Shown piece by piece: positions 1-8,957 of a stretch of 30,879 nucleotides of DNA (position 1 is the first letter of the stretch; the number at the start of each line of letters is the position of its first letter). Position numbers and translations under genes: made by a program. The stretch lies in the NCBI GenBank assembly GCA_003427395.1, contig BFEA01000174.1, positions 2,032,101 to 2,062,979 of the forward strand, written 5' to 3'. A model generated the notes under the pieces. The model did not search any database, was not told the origin of the DNA, and worked only from the letters and a program-made list of their open reading frames with translations. The DNA comes from Chara braunii (taxonomy: Eukaryota > Streptophyta > Charophyceae > Charales > Characeae).

Positions 1-149
1 CAGCATTGTCAATTATGAACTCTTGGTGTGTTCTTATTTGGTGAATCTGGTGATGCAATTCTGCTGTTGGTTCGAGGTCACGACTATCTGGACTCGTATG
101 TATGATGCTGTTTGATGCTGAAGTTCGCTATCGCTCATCTTCCTTGCAC
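1..149 (+). repeat. Left terminal inverted repeat
   Basis: This arm pairs with 1039-1187 on the opposite strand. It begins at or before the first base of the window and ends near CCTTGCAC at 142-149. Confidence 0.75.
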
Positions 150-563
150 ATTTATATTGCATGCTTGTTTGTGCTGAATCATGTCTGTGCGAGTGTGTTT
201 GAATAGTTTGGTTCTAGAATTTGGGCGGTTGAACTGAATGATGAGGTCAGTTTTCAAAACTGGTTTGCATTTTCCTTGATTCGTCTTTCTTTACGTTGAT
301 GTGTGTAATCTGGTGTGTGTTGATCCTCGTTTGTGTGCCTGTGTGTGAATGGCTTGGTTTTGGGATTAGGGACCAGTCTCAAAGGATTGTTAGCTATGTT
401 GAGCTAGCGTGAACCTCATATGTATCTATACCACAATCCTGGATACATGGGGGAATAAAAGGCAGATGTGGGGCAACTGTGGTCAGGTGGGACCTTTTGC
501 TTAAGTTCAGGTTGACAGTTCTCGAACTGAAATCTCTGATCCCATGGTGTATTCTCCTTGCAG

Positions 564-800
564 AGCGACCCGCGGCTTGAGTGTTTGAAGAGCCGCATTG
601 AACTGCTTCGTGATTTCCGGACACAGGTATGCATTCCAAACATTGAAGGCTCACTCCAGTCCGACAAACCTTGTTTGATTACATTCTGATTGTACAAAGG
701 TGTGATGTGGGAGCATACGGCACACTGGTTCTTGTTTGCACAGGGCTTACCACCTGTGTCCAGTCATCGCTGAGGAAAAGGTGCTCATATTTCAGCAGAC
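564..800 (+). pseudogene. Captured gene fragment: two exon-like blocks, possibly SNF2-family ATPase
   Basis: Block 1 (564-626) follows a pyrimidine-rich tract ending in TTGCAG and is followed by GTATGC. It is 63 nt, open in one frame only, and reads SDPRLECLKSRIELLRDF and on. Block 2 (744-800) follows TTTGCACAG and is followed by GTAAGT. In its second frame it reads AYHLCPVIAEEKVLIFQQT. The order of a K/R-x-ELL helix followed by EKVLIF-Q resembles the start of the C-terminal helicase lobe of SNF2 proteins such as the CLSY/DRD1/ATRX groups. The phases of the two blocks do not match (block 1 ends in phase 0, block 2 needs one extra base), so as read here it would not splice into one frame. That fits a captured, decaying fragment. 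The family call is tentative. Confidence 0.35.
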
Positions 801-900
801 GTAAGTGAGCAGGTGCGATGTGGCAACTGAATAAGGGATATACCTGTTTCAAAGTCAATGTTGCTTGCTCTGCCTTCTGTTCATGACTGTGATCCCACTT

Positions 901-972
901 GTAAGTTGGCATTCAAGTCGGTGGCAAGCTTTTGGAGGCAAAATAACTCATTTGACTCGAATGCCAACTTAC
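901..972. repeat. Short hairpin (18-bp arms, 36-nt loop)
   Basis: GTAAGTTGGCATTCAAGT (901-918) is complementary to 955-972 with one mismatch. It lies inside the long-TIR element, next to the right arm. Arm and loop sizes would allow a small folded RNA, but nothing shows that it is transcribed. Confidence 0.6.
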
Positions 973-1038
973 CGAACACCTCATCAACTCGCAGAATTCC
1001 AGAAAAGAGGAGCCAGCTTATTTCAATCAGTACTCTAG

Positions 1039-1187
1039 TGCAAGGAAAATGAGTGATAGCGAACTTCAGAAATCAAACAGCATCATACACATGAGACCAG
1101 ATAGTCGTGACCTCGAACCAATAGCAGAATTGCATCACGAGTTCCACTAAATAAGAGCACAGCAAAAGCTCATAATTGACAAAGCTG
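1039..1187 (-). repeat. Right terminal inverted repeat
   Basis: This is the reverse complement of 1-149 with scattered substitutions. The similarity stops near GTGCAAGG at 1039, so the arm length is about 149 bp. Confidence 0.75.
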
Positions 1188-1189
1188 GA

Positions 1190-1690
1190 ATAGTCTCGTC
1201 ATCATCAAAGAACCAATGTCGATATCCTCTGGCGCTTGGCGCCCAGATTACAGATGGCACATCCTATCTAGCCTATCTACAATGCCGCTGATGACGTCAG
1301 ATCTCGGCCAATGCCGTTCGCCTCAAGCACCAGGTATGTCCCTCGTATCACTCACAACCTCGATCCCCAACTCACAGATGCCACATGCACCCAAGAACCA
1401 CCATGCGCCCCATCTTGCCCGTGAGCGCGTGAGCGCTGGCTAGCGTTAGCGCAGCATGCAGCCAGTTCCCGAATGCCGAATGTGTGGGCAGGCACTTTCC
1501 TAAATGGAAATGCCTGCCTGCTTGCGTGCAGCCTGGCTGCGCTGGGCCCCTGCCCAGAAGCTTCCGGTCGGCCCAGAGAGGCTGAGCCCCAGTCCAAACG
1601 AATTCAGGCCCTGGGCCTGTGGTGGTTGCCCGTGTCCAACTGCCCGCGGCCTGTGTTCGGCCCATGTTGCGAATCTGGCCCAGTGCCTGC
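1190..1690. other. Non-coding stretch downstream of element A
   Basis: This is GC-rich sequence between the long-TIR element and the 3' end of element A. It could hold the 3' LTR of A, but I see no second copy to compare with and no clear TG..CA ends. Several open frames exist on both strands; none resembles a known protein. Confidence 0.4.
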
Positions 1691-1989
1691 CTCAGTTACA
1701 TTCGAAAGAGGCAGCGTGGGCATGGGCACTCTCAACCAACTGGCGCTGTGCAACTGCCTGAATTTCCCCAGTTGCGTGGTGACCCCAAAAATGGGCCTGT
1801 AGACCTTGGTCGCGCCTGCCTTCACTTAGGGCGGCGACTGTACTGAAAGTAGGGCCCAGTAGGGCGTATCGAGGCCTTGAGCCCCGCATTCCCTCCTCCA
1901 TACTTCGACGGTCCTCTGAGAAGTCCCATTTCTCAATCTGGCGCTTTCCTTTCTGTAGTGACTTCTCGTAGTGTGCGACAGCCTGTGGA

Positions 1990-2270
1990 GCGGTCTGCAT
2001 CAGTTCCTCCCTGGTAAACCATCTGTCCTCCTTAGGATCAGTGTGATGTCTGAACCGAACGTGATACTGCAGCTTCGACTTAGGCGGACGTCCCCTGCCT
2101 GTTGGTCTTGGAACCGGCATTTCTCTATGGTCCACGATGTCGTCAATGTCGACCTCTCCATCCATAGTTGGCGGCAGCATCGAGCGTCGCGAGGGAAACT
2201 ATTCGGTTTCCAATGGTGCAAGCTTAGAGGCGTGGAAGACAGGGTAAGTGCAAAGATGACCAGGGATTCG
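1990..2270 (-). pseudogene. Element A: integrase C-terminal chromo-like domain
   Basis: On the minus strand the frame starting near 2180 reads MLPPTMDGEVDIDDIVDHRE, then a basic GRGRPPKSK linker, then YHVRFRHHTDPKEDRWFTREEL and QAVAHYE. The Y-V-F, D/E-x-W and EL-x-x-x-x-x-x-YE spacing is the same as in the tails of B, C and D and fits the degenerate chromodomain that chromovirus integrases use to target chromatin. The segment upstream (about 2190-2270, FPRDA) is in another frame, so a frameshift separates it from the integrase body. The frame stays open to 1692, but beyond about residue 65 it looks like 3' non-coding sequence. Confidence 0.6.
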
Positions 2271-2272
2271 TT

Positions 2273-3334
2273 TTACATATGATGGCCCATCCGGATCCTC
2301 CCCAACAATATCAAGAACCTCCCAAGGTCCAAAGTACTGTGGCATGACCTTGCGGGATATCCCGTGCTCCTGTCCCAGTTCGGAGACTTGACCCAGACTA
2401 TGTCCCCTACCTGAAATGTTGATGGGCGGTGGTGCTTGTTCTCAGACTCTATCATTGCTGCTTGGGCCTTGTGCATCTGTTTTACCGCGTGCTGCATCAA
2501 CTGCTCATATCGATAAGCAAATTCTAACATTCCAGGTGCAGCTGTCGGCTGATTCTCAGGTAGCAGGAAGTCTAGAGGCAGTCTAGGCTTAAAAGCCAGT
2601 AGCAGGCTGTTAGGACTCACCCCTGTTGCGCTGTGCACGACATTGTTGTACAGGCTGGCTATGAGAGCAAGTTTCTCATCCCAGTCCACCTGATTGGGCT
2701 TAATGTAATGCCGCAACATGTGTTGTACAGCGCGGCTCAGCTTTGCTTGGCCATTTGCCTCTGGATGGTTCCCAGAAGTCATCTGCAGCTGTGTTCCCTG
2801 TTCTGCAGCTGCAGCCTTCCACAAATCACTCGTGAATCTGACATCCCCGTCACTCACAATAGACTTTGGCAGTCCAAAGTCTCTGACCCAGCTCTCTTTA
2901 AACAGTTTGATCACATACTCGGTTCTAGTTGTAACAGGCATTGCAACTAATCTAGCATACTTACTAAACCTATCCACAATGACATAGATATATCTCATTC
3001 AACTCTTGCTGGTGACCAGAGTGTCCATGAAATCCATAGACAGGCTCTCGCCGGGCCTTTTCGGAATCGGAAGGGGCTTGAGAAGCCCAAGAGGGGCCTG
3101 TGTACGTGGCTTGTCTCTCTGACACACCTGACAGGTCTCCACGTACAACTTCACATCTCTCATCATTGTGGGCCACCAGAACCCCTGCAACAGATTTGCT
3201 GCAGTCTTTCTATACCCAAAATGTCCAGTGGTATCATGACACTCGCCTAAAAATAAACTACGCAAAGACTCCCGATTAGGCACACAAAGACGTTTATTCT
3301 CGGGCTTCTCAAGGAACAACAGACCATTGATCAA
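2273..3334 (-). pseudogene. Element A: integrase, one nonsense codon, catalytic Glu lost
   Basis: Integrase would join the cDNA ends to chromosomal DNA. The first part (3334-2999) has the zinc-binding HHCC module, with HDTTGH and later CQVC, then the first core Asp in SMDFMD. It stops at TGA (2999-3001). The following codons read MRYIYVIVDRFSKYA, which is the direct continuation, so the stop is an in-frame nonsense change. The second Asp lies in VSDGDVRF. Where the family has GQTE, this copy has GQAK, so the third catalytic residue of the D,D35E triad is replaced by Lys. Both changes make the protein inactive. The end near 2273-2330 drifts out of frame before the chromo-like tail. Confidence 0.85.
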
Positions 3335-3388
3335 CTCAAACTCCTTAGACGAAGCTTTATCATTCGCCTCGAGTCTACGTATGATCTC

Positions 3389-3840
3389 TCACATGAATGG
3401 GTCATCGGGAAAGGCTTGCACCAAAGACTGGGTAACATCGTCCGCAAGCCCAAATTCAGTGACCAGAGCACCGAGAAAATCTGCCCTACGCGACAGCGCA
3501 TCAGCAACCTTGTTGTACTCCCCCTTGATGTACTGAAGTTCGAAGTCATACTGCTCAATGACTTCGATCCAACGCTTCAGAGCGTCGGAGAGTACCGGTC
3601 GAGTCTTCATCCATCTCAGAGTCATGACATAGAAGAAGTGACCTAGGAGGTAGTGCCTCCAATTGGTTAGCGCTTTGTCGATAGCATAGAGCTTCTTCTC
3701 ATAGGTGGACTTGGCCAACTTTTGAGAGGGCATCTTTTTGGACATGTACTCTACTGGCCTCAACTTTCTCCCCTCCTGCTACGCAAGTACGACGCCAATG
3801 CCATATTGGCTGGCATCCGTAGTCACAACGAAAGGTTTGT
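3389..3840 (-). pseudogene. Element A: RNase H domain with third catalytic Asp deleted
   Basis: RNase H removes the RNA template during reverse transcription. The minus strand shows VVTTDASQYGIGVVL (first Asp; frame broken near 3785), RPVEYMSKKMP, and STYEKKLYAIDKAL (the Glu). Near 3620 it reads FFYVMTLRWMKT, where sister elements have a Y/F-x-V-x-S/T-D-H-x-T-L motif. The DHxT residues are missing, including a metal-binding Asp. The end GEYNKVADALSRRADF is the standard RNase H to integrase connector. Confidence 0.8.
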
Positions 3841-3863
3841 CAGGATCAGGAAGTTTCAAGACC

Positions 3864-4828
3864 TCATGGTGTGTCAACGCATGCTGCAGATGTTTGAAAG
3901 CAGCCCCACACCAGCCTCATCCCTAAGAAGGACCTCATCTCAGTCACAGACCGAGGACGCGGCCAGTCACGAATGCTGGCCACCTTCGCGTCATCGGGCT
4001 TCAAACCCTCCGCGGAAATCTCATGACCCAGGTACAAGATCCAGGCGCGGCCAAACTCACACTTATCTCGGTTGATCTTGAACTGGTGCTTTCTGAGGAG
4101 GTTAATGACTTTATCTAAGTGCGCTACATGCTCCTCGACGGTCCTACTAAAGAGAAGTATGTCATCGAGGTACATGATGACAAACTTGTAGTCATGAGAT
4201 ATCCGGTTCATCGCATGCTGAAAGGTGCCAAGAGCATTGCAAAGGCCGAAAGGCATCACCACAAACTCGTACGTACCGTACCTGGTTCGAAATGCGGTTT
4301 TGTGTTGATCCCTAGGCTGTATTGCAATCTGATGGTACCCGGACTTCAAATCTATCTTACTGAAGTACCGACACCCTTGCACCGATCCAACAAGTCGCCA
4401 ATGCGCGCTAGGGGCTCAACGTTCTTCACTGTGATGGCATCGAGGCCCCTATAGTCAATGCACATCCTCAAGGTCCCCCCCTTCTTCAGTACAAATAAAA
4501 CTAGCAATCCGTAAGGGGAGACACTAGGCCGGATCCAACCCTTCTCTATGAGATCCTTGAGTTGTCGACGAAGCTCATCGAGTTCACCTGAAGACATCCG
4601 ATAGATCCTACCCTTCGGAATGCTAGACCCAGGGATAATCTCTATCGCGTGGACGACCACCTTCTCAACAACCCCTTTCGGCTCTTCGAATAGATCAGGG
4701 TACCTAGTGACCACTCCCTCTATCTCTGGAGGTGTTTTCACCGGCTTACCCTCTGTAGAGATGTAAACTAAGTACATACCCTCCTCCAGATTTTGTTTAT
4801 AATATTTGCAGAACGCGGCCGCACACAT
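3864..4828 (-). pseudogene. Element A: reverse transcriptase in two frames, connection region deleted
   Basis: RT copies the element RNA into DNA. The N-terminal part (4828-4352) has [42 protein letters not shown] and [11 protein letters not shown]. The C-terminal part (4382-3864) has [41 protein letters not shown] and the active site MYLDDILLFS near 4163-4190. The two parts overlap in different frames, so there is a frameshift near 4360-4380. After RSFLG (about 3935) the sequence jumps to AAFKHLQHAL. About 45 residues of the connection (YYRKFV to WxWxxxC in relatives) are missing. The polymerase motifs themselves look intact. Confidence 0.85.
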
Positions 4829-5052
4829 GCATTAGTAGGACTCGATCAGACTACTAGCCTTGAACTTACGTAATCTGGCGGTCCCCCCTTCGGGCAAAGT
4901 GTGTTTGACCACTTTTTTGTCCCAGTCAAACTGGGGCTGTGCAACCGAGAGGTAGTACCGACCTAACAAAATATCCAAGGGAGATCATCGCTGACTAGGA
5001 ACGAGACTTTCCGCGTATGGGAAAAGACACTCATTGTCTTTGAGGTAGTCGA

Positions 5053-5409
5053 CTACCATGCGCTGTTTGTTGGCACAAGTCGACTCAGGCGCTGCACTTG
5101 CCCCTCTAAGCGCAGCCTCTCAACGCACGCGCGACTAATGAAGTTCCGTGTCGAGCAAGTGTCATAACAGGCCCCGGCCTTACGGCCGCCGATGACTACC
5201 TTGCCGACGAACAACTCACCCTTAGGGGCTTTGGCCATGACCGTCCAAGAAGCTAGCGGGTCCGATCTAGACCAGTCCTCCTCTAGCTCCTCTAAGGACT
5301 CGAACACATTCTGCGAACAGAGGATCGTTGGGTCTGAATGTGTTTGCAGGACGACGATGGAGTCAGTAGCTTGGGTCATCTCTCGGGATGGTGCGGGTGT
5401 GTCCACCAC
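5053..5409 (-). pseudogene. Element A: aspartic protease with altered active site
   Basis: Retroviral-type aspartic protease would cut the Gag-Pol polyprotein. The minus-strand frame reads ELFVGKVVIGGRKAGACYDT and then CSTRNFISRACVERL. The family motif is D-T/S-G-A followed by T-R-N-F/Y-I-S. Here the catalytic triplet is DTC instead of DTG, which should abolish activity. The frame ends at 5053 without the usual LGMDWL flap motif. The stretch 4829-5052 contains remnants of the link to RT but no clean frame. Confidence 0.65.
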
Positions 5410-5438
5410 CTCGACCCTGGCAGGAACAGCTACTATTC

Positions 5439-6584
5439 CTACTGGCCTGACGTGTTTCCTAGAGCAGTGCCAAAACTGCTGGCCGCATTGCTACCTACGG
5501 GAGCGGAGGATCCCAACGCCTGCCCCATCATAGGCGGGATCTTCTCGGTCACCTTCTTGTTGCGACACTTGAATTGGTTATGGCCATATTGACCACAACG
5601 AATATAGGCCTGCTTGGTGTACCGGTCTCTCCACAAGTCCTCTGTAAGACCCACTTTCTCCCATGGAGGAGCATTGGGGTCAACTTGACTCCTAGACCGG
5701 GAGCCTCCACGGTGTCTACCGATCGCCTTACCTTTTTGTACTGAGGCAGTGACTACTCCACCCCCTGAAGCCTCTACGCTGCCCACCTCTGTACCTACTC
5801 CCTCCTGGAAGTCGTCTTCTAACTCGATGGTAGAACCATCGTTGTCGACGAACATTATGCGGCCTTTCGCCTTCCAGTTGGGAGGCAGTGCCTTCTTCCT
5901 ACCGTCCGTCGTGGGTGTATGTCGATGCCCTATCTTTGCCTCTCGGTCTAGGGCCTTCTTGCTGAACGAGGGAAAGTTGTGCATATTGATGTTGGCCTCA
6001 CCTGCCAACTGATTCCTGAGAGGCAAAGGAAAACATCTCGGGTATGCAGTGAGTAAGTCCTGGGGGTCATAGCGTACTCCAGGAACACAGATCAGACGCT
6101 CTACTATGTTTGTGGCTTCCCTTACTGACTTGAACTGCCTGTTGTTCAATGACAGGATCAGGTCAGTGGCCTTTTGGGGCCTCCTAAGGATCATGCCGCC
6201 TATCTTCCACCAGCTTAAGGAAGTCTTGCAGTTTCTGGTTAACTGCCCAAGCTGTTACGGACTCTGCCAGGGTTCGATCCCTAGTCTATCTTTTTGTTGT
6301 TTCTGTTGCATCCCGTTTTCGGCTTGGCACCCTTTTTCCAACCCCCTCCTTTGGTACCGTAGGATTTTGGACAACTGGCGCCATGCTGCAATTCGGGCGC
6401 CACTTTCAAATACNGCATTTTTCAGTTCTGCCCTCGTGGCCTTTGCAGAAATGCCCCTAGTACCGTATGTGTCACCGATACTTATACCGGCTCCCCGTAC
6501 GGTACGGGGACCAGTCTCGTACCAGTTTCCAGCTGCTGTACTCGTACTCAGGGTGACTTGCTGTTTCGGCATTCGGGAATCCAA
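5439..6584 (-). pseudogene. Element A: gag with damaged zinc knuckle
   Basis: Gag forms the virus-like particle and binds RNA. The best frame (6194-5439, 251 aa) is polar and low in complexity and ends in a CCHC-like region, YIRCGQYGHNQFKC. The spacing fits C-x2-C-x4-H-x4-C, but the first Cys is Tyr, so zinc binding should be impaired. A second frame (6584-6255) may be the N-terminal part, starting near MDSRMPKQQV. It contains an N base at 6414 and is separated by a frameshift. The match to gag rests on position upstream of protease and on the knuckle. Confidence 0.6.
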
Positions 6585-6639
6585 GACTTCGACTTTGTGC
6601 CTTGGCCATTGCGTCTGCGTCCGACCCTTAGTCGTGTCA

Positions 6640-7030
6640 AGTGAGTGAGTGTGTGTGTGCTCTCACTCTCTCCCTCTCTCTCTCCTGTCCCTCGCGTGCC
6701 ACATCATCATTGTCATCGTCGAGATCGTTGTCATCGTTATCATCGAGACCATTGCCATCGTGCCACGTCATCAGCATCATCGTCACGTTGGTCGTGGCCG
6801 TGCCACGACATCATCATCGTCGTGATCGTCGTCATCGTGCCACGTCATTATTGTCACCATCGCAATCGTCGTCGTCGTGCTACGCCATCATCGTCACCGT
6901 CGCGATCGTCGTCGTTGTGCCACGTCGCCATCGTCGTGCCTGTCGTCCTCGTCGCCGCGACGTGCCATCCTCGTCATCGTCATTGCTACCTCCGCGCAGA
7001 TAAGTAATCGACGACAATTTTCTTTTTTAT
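6640..7030. repeat. Degenerate GT/CT and ATCGTC-type simple repeats
   Basis: The stretch starts with GTGTGTGTGCTCTCACTCTC and continues as a degenerate CATCGTCATCGTCG-type repeat to about 7010, with recurring GTGCCACGTCATC blocks. All open frames here are repeat translations (Ser/His/Arg runs) and should not be called as genes. Confidence 0.8.
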
Positions 7031-7033
7031 TTT

Positions 7034-7155
7034 TTTTTACTCTTTTTCTTCTTCTTCTTCTTCTTCTTCTTCTTCTTCTTCTTCTTCTTCTTCTTCCAAT
7101 TATCTTCTTCTTCTTCTTTCTCTTCGTTCTTTTCTTCTTATCTTCTTCTTCGTCG
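7034..7155. repeat. (CTT)n microsatellite
   Basis: About 20 CTT units run from about 7047 to 7095, followed by an imperfect CTT-rich extension to about 7155. The Leu and Arg/Lys runs in overlapping frames are artefacts of this repeat. Confidence 0.9.
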
Positions 7156-7194
7156 TCGGAGGAGGAGGAAAGGGCGGTAATAGTTGGCAAGGTT

Positions 7195-7475
7195 GAGGAA
7201 TGAGCGTAGTTGGAGTAGGGTCTTGGGCGAGGGGTACTCAACGAGGGCAATGACCTTCGAGGGGTCCATGCGGATTCCTTCAGCAAAGACGATGTGACCA
7301 AGGTATTCTACGCAGCAAGGTGCATTTGCTGAGCTTGGCGTAAAATATTTGCTCTCTGAGGATAGAGAGGACTTCGGCGAAGGTGTTAAAGGTGGGACTC
7401 GGAGGTGGGGCTATAAACAAGGATATCATCAAGGTAAACGACAACGTAGACTTCGAGGAGGTCGCTCGAGAGAAT
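7195..7475 (-). pseudogene. Element E: C-terminal half of a gypsy reverse transcriptase
   Basis: The minus strand reads [20 protein letters not shown] (YLDD near 7420-7440), then, after small frameshifts, TFAEVLSILREQIFYAKLSKC, YLGHIVF and EGIRMDPSKV. These are RT palm and thumb motifs. The matching N-terminal half lies at 10022-10345, also on the minus strand. The two halves are most simply one element split by about 2.5 kb. The 3' side runs into the CTT microsatellite, and no RNase H or integrase follows. Confidence 0.75.
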
Positions 7476-7477
7476 AT

Positions 7478-7527
7478 AAATTCTGAAAAGACACTTTTCC
7501 TGCGGGAAGCGCTGCCAAAATTTTCTT
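7478..7527 (-). repeat. Inverted single copy of the GGCAGC repeat
   Basis: The reverse complement reads TTTTGGCAGCGCTTCCC, then GGAAAAGTGTCTTTTCAGAA and TTTATA. This matches most of 10487-10540. It forms the left edge of the non-coding block that splits the E RT. A second core, TTTTGGCAGCACCTCCCC, lies on the same strand near 7587-7604. Confidence 0.65.
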
Positions 7528-7637
7528 TGTTTAGGGGAGTTAGGTTATAATATGATAAGAAAGGGTTTGGCAATCCATCATGAGTAGGGGAGGTGCTGCC
7601 AAAAATCTTACGTTCCTTAGGCACTTGCGTAAATGTA

Positions 7638-8130
7638 GATTTAGATCTAGTTATGAGAAAATTTGAACGAGGCATGGTATGAAGATTATTCTCCATATAC
7701 TTATAAGCTTAGTTGGGCATTGGCTTGTCTTGTGTTACAGGTCCTCCTTTGATCGAGTCGATTCAGGATTGGACTAGTTTCAACATGATCTCACGAGGAT
7801 CATCTTCGGTTATCACGGATAACAGGTCGGTTGCCGATTCGTCGATTTACGATTCAACTCCAATTCATTATCGCCACTCAACCTAAAGGTTTAGCCCTGT
7901 TGTTTTTATCGAGTGGCCATTTAACAAAGATACTGAGTATTTTATTATGGAAGGTTGGACAAAGGTTGGGGTTTGTGTGGGTAAAGCGATGGGCGTGAGC
8001 GCAGAGAGTGATTGAAGATGACCCCGTTAGTGTGTGGACTTTAGTTGAATCTTTGATGTGACCGAAGGTATGTTTGTGGTCCGAACCTGGATTTGACTGC
8101 CTGCGATCACACATATATATGGTTGGAGGA
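7638..8130. repeat. Tandem ~0.5-kb repeat, copy 1
   Basis: This copy starts GATTTAGATCTAGTTATGAG and ends GGTTGGAGGA. It is about 90% identical by eye to 8131-8654 and directly abuts it. The minus strand has broken open frames. Confidence 0.85.
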
Positions 8131-8654
8131 GATTTAGATCTAGTTATGAGAAGATTTGAACCAGGAATGGTCTGAAGATTATTCTTCATATACTTATAAG
8201 CTAAGTTGGGCATTGACCCGTCTTGTGTTATAGGTCCTCCTTTAATCGATTCGATTAAGAATTGGACTAATTTCAGCATGATCTCACGAGGATCATCTTC
8301 GGTTATCACGGATAACACGTCGGTTGCCGATTCGTCGGTTTACGATTCAACTCCAATTAATTATTGCCACTCAACCTAAAGGCTTAGCCCTGTTGTTTGA
8401 TTTGTTTCGTTGGGTTTTCACCCGGACTTTATTGAGTGGACATTTAACAAAGATACCGAGTATTTTATCATGGAAGGTTGGACAAAGGTTGGGGTTTGTG
8501 TGGTTAAAGCGAGGGGTGTGAGCACAGAGAGTGATTGAAGTTGACCCCGTTAGTGTGTGGACTTTAGTTGAATCTTTGATGTGACTGAAGGTATGTTTGT
8601 GGTTCAAACCCTGGATTTGACTGCCTGAGATCACACATATATATGGTTGGAGGA
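8131..8654. repeat. Tandem ~0.5-kb repeat, copy 2
   Basis: Same unit as copy 1, plus an extra ~30 bp near 8396-8430 (TTTGTTTCGTTGGGTTTTCA). On the minus strand, a frame from 8318 stays open for 146 codons (MLSVITEDDPREIMLKLVQF and on), while copy 1 has stops. I do not recognise the product. The frame may be accidental. Confidence 0.85.
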
Positions 8655-8810
8655 AGTCACAATGTGATTGTGATAAGTAATCGTCCCACGTCTAATAACC
8701 CTTTATATATATACATATAGAGTTTTCCATCTGGTGTGGGTGAGTGATAGTCTACTTTGATTTTGGTTAAGGTGGATTATCACTTACAGTGTAATCAGTG
8801 AGGGGATTCT

Positions 8811-8870
8811 ACAGACTGTTGAGGGTTCAGCCTCCTGATGAGTCGGTGAAACTCCGACGAAACAGTTTGT
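8811..8870 (+). ncRNA. Hammerhead ribozyme, type III topology
   Basis: The complete hammerhead core is present on the plus strand. Helix III is ACAGACTG (8811-8818) paired with CAGTTTGT (8863-8870), with one G-U. U16.1 is 8819 and the nucleotide before cleavage is U at 8820. Helix I is GAGG (8821-8824) with CCTC (8831-8834), closed by loop GTTCAG. Core CTGATGA is 8835-8841. Helix II is GTCGG (8842-8846) with CCGAC (8854-8858), closed by TGAAACT. Core GAAA is 8859-8862. Helices I and II are closed and III is open, which defines type III. An outer GAGGGG (8800-8805) can also pair with CCCCTC (8876-8881). The predicted self-cleavage is after 8820. Type III hammerheads are known from viroid-like RNAs and from plant retrozymes. 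The triplet GUU satisfies the NUH rule but is less common than GUC. Confidence 0.85.
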
Positions 8871-8937
8871 CACAGCCCCTCGTTTGTTGTCGTCTTCTCC
8901 CTCTCTGCCTACGGTTTACCGGGCAGTTCTATTTGAC

Positions 8938-8957
8938 GATATATATATATATATACC
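8938..8957. repeat. (AT)n microsatellite
   Basis: About nine AT units lie 70 bp downstream of the ribozyme. Confidence 0.85.

Larger units (their letters stand above)
1..1188. mobile_element. Long-TIR DNA element (MULE-like) carrying captured exon-like sequence
   Basis: Bases 1-149 are repeated in inverted orientation at about 1039-1187, at roughly 85-90% identity by eye. For example, the stretch with GGTTCGAGGTCACGACTATC near 69 recurs reversed near 1110. The left arm is cut by the window edge, so the true end and any target-site duplication are not visible on that side. Inverted repeats of about 150 bp around an ~890-bp interior fit a Mutator-like or foldback element. No transposase is visible, so it would be non-autonomous. 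The interior holds exon-like pieces (564-626 and 744-800), the arrangement known from Pack-MULEs. The superfamily is inferred from TIR length only. Confidence 0.65.
1190..6640 (-). mobile_element. Ty3/gypsy LTR retrotransposon A, degraded, minus strand
   Basis: Reading from high to low coordinates the order is gag (about 6584-5439), protease (5409-5053), RT (4828-3864), RNase H (3840-3389), integrase (3334-2273) and chromo-like tail (2180-about 1990). This is the RT-RH-IN order of Ty3/gypsy rather than Ty1/copia. The copy is split by frameshifts, nonsense codons and deletions. No LTR pair could be recognised, so the outer limits are approximate. It is clearly a different family from elements B, C and D, whose proteins are closer to each other. 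Confidence 0.85.

Noticed and set aside
1352-1846. Overlapping frames of 73-109 codons on both strands
   Set aside because: GC-rich non-coding sequence gives open frames by composition; no motif or consistent strand.
6255-6300. GGTTCGATCC followed by TTTTT, resembling a tRNA B box and pol III terminator
   Set aside because: No A box or cloverleaf can be built upstream, and the segment overlaps the gag remnant of element A on the other strand.
6760-6780. TCATCAG on the plus strand as an antisense hammerhead core
   Set aside because: No matching TTTC core or helices; it is part of the simple repeat.
6641-7203. Several 100-120-codon open frames
   Set aside because: They are translations of ATCGTC and CTT simple repeats.
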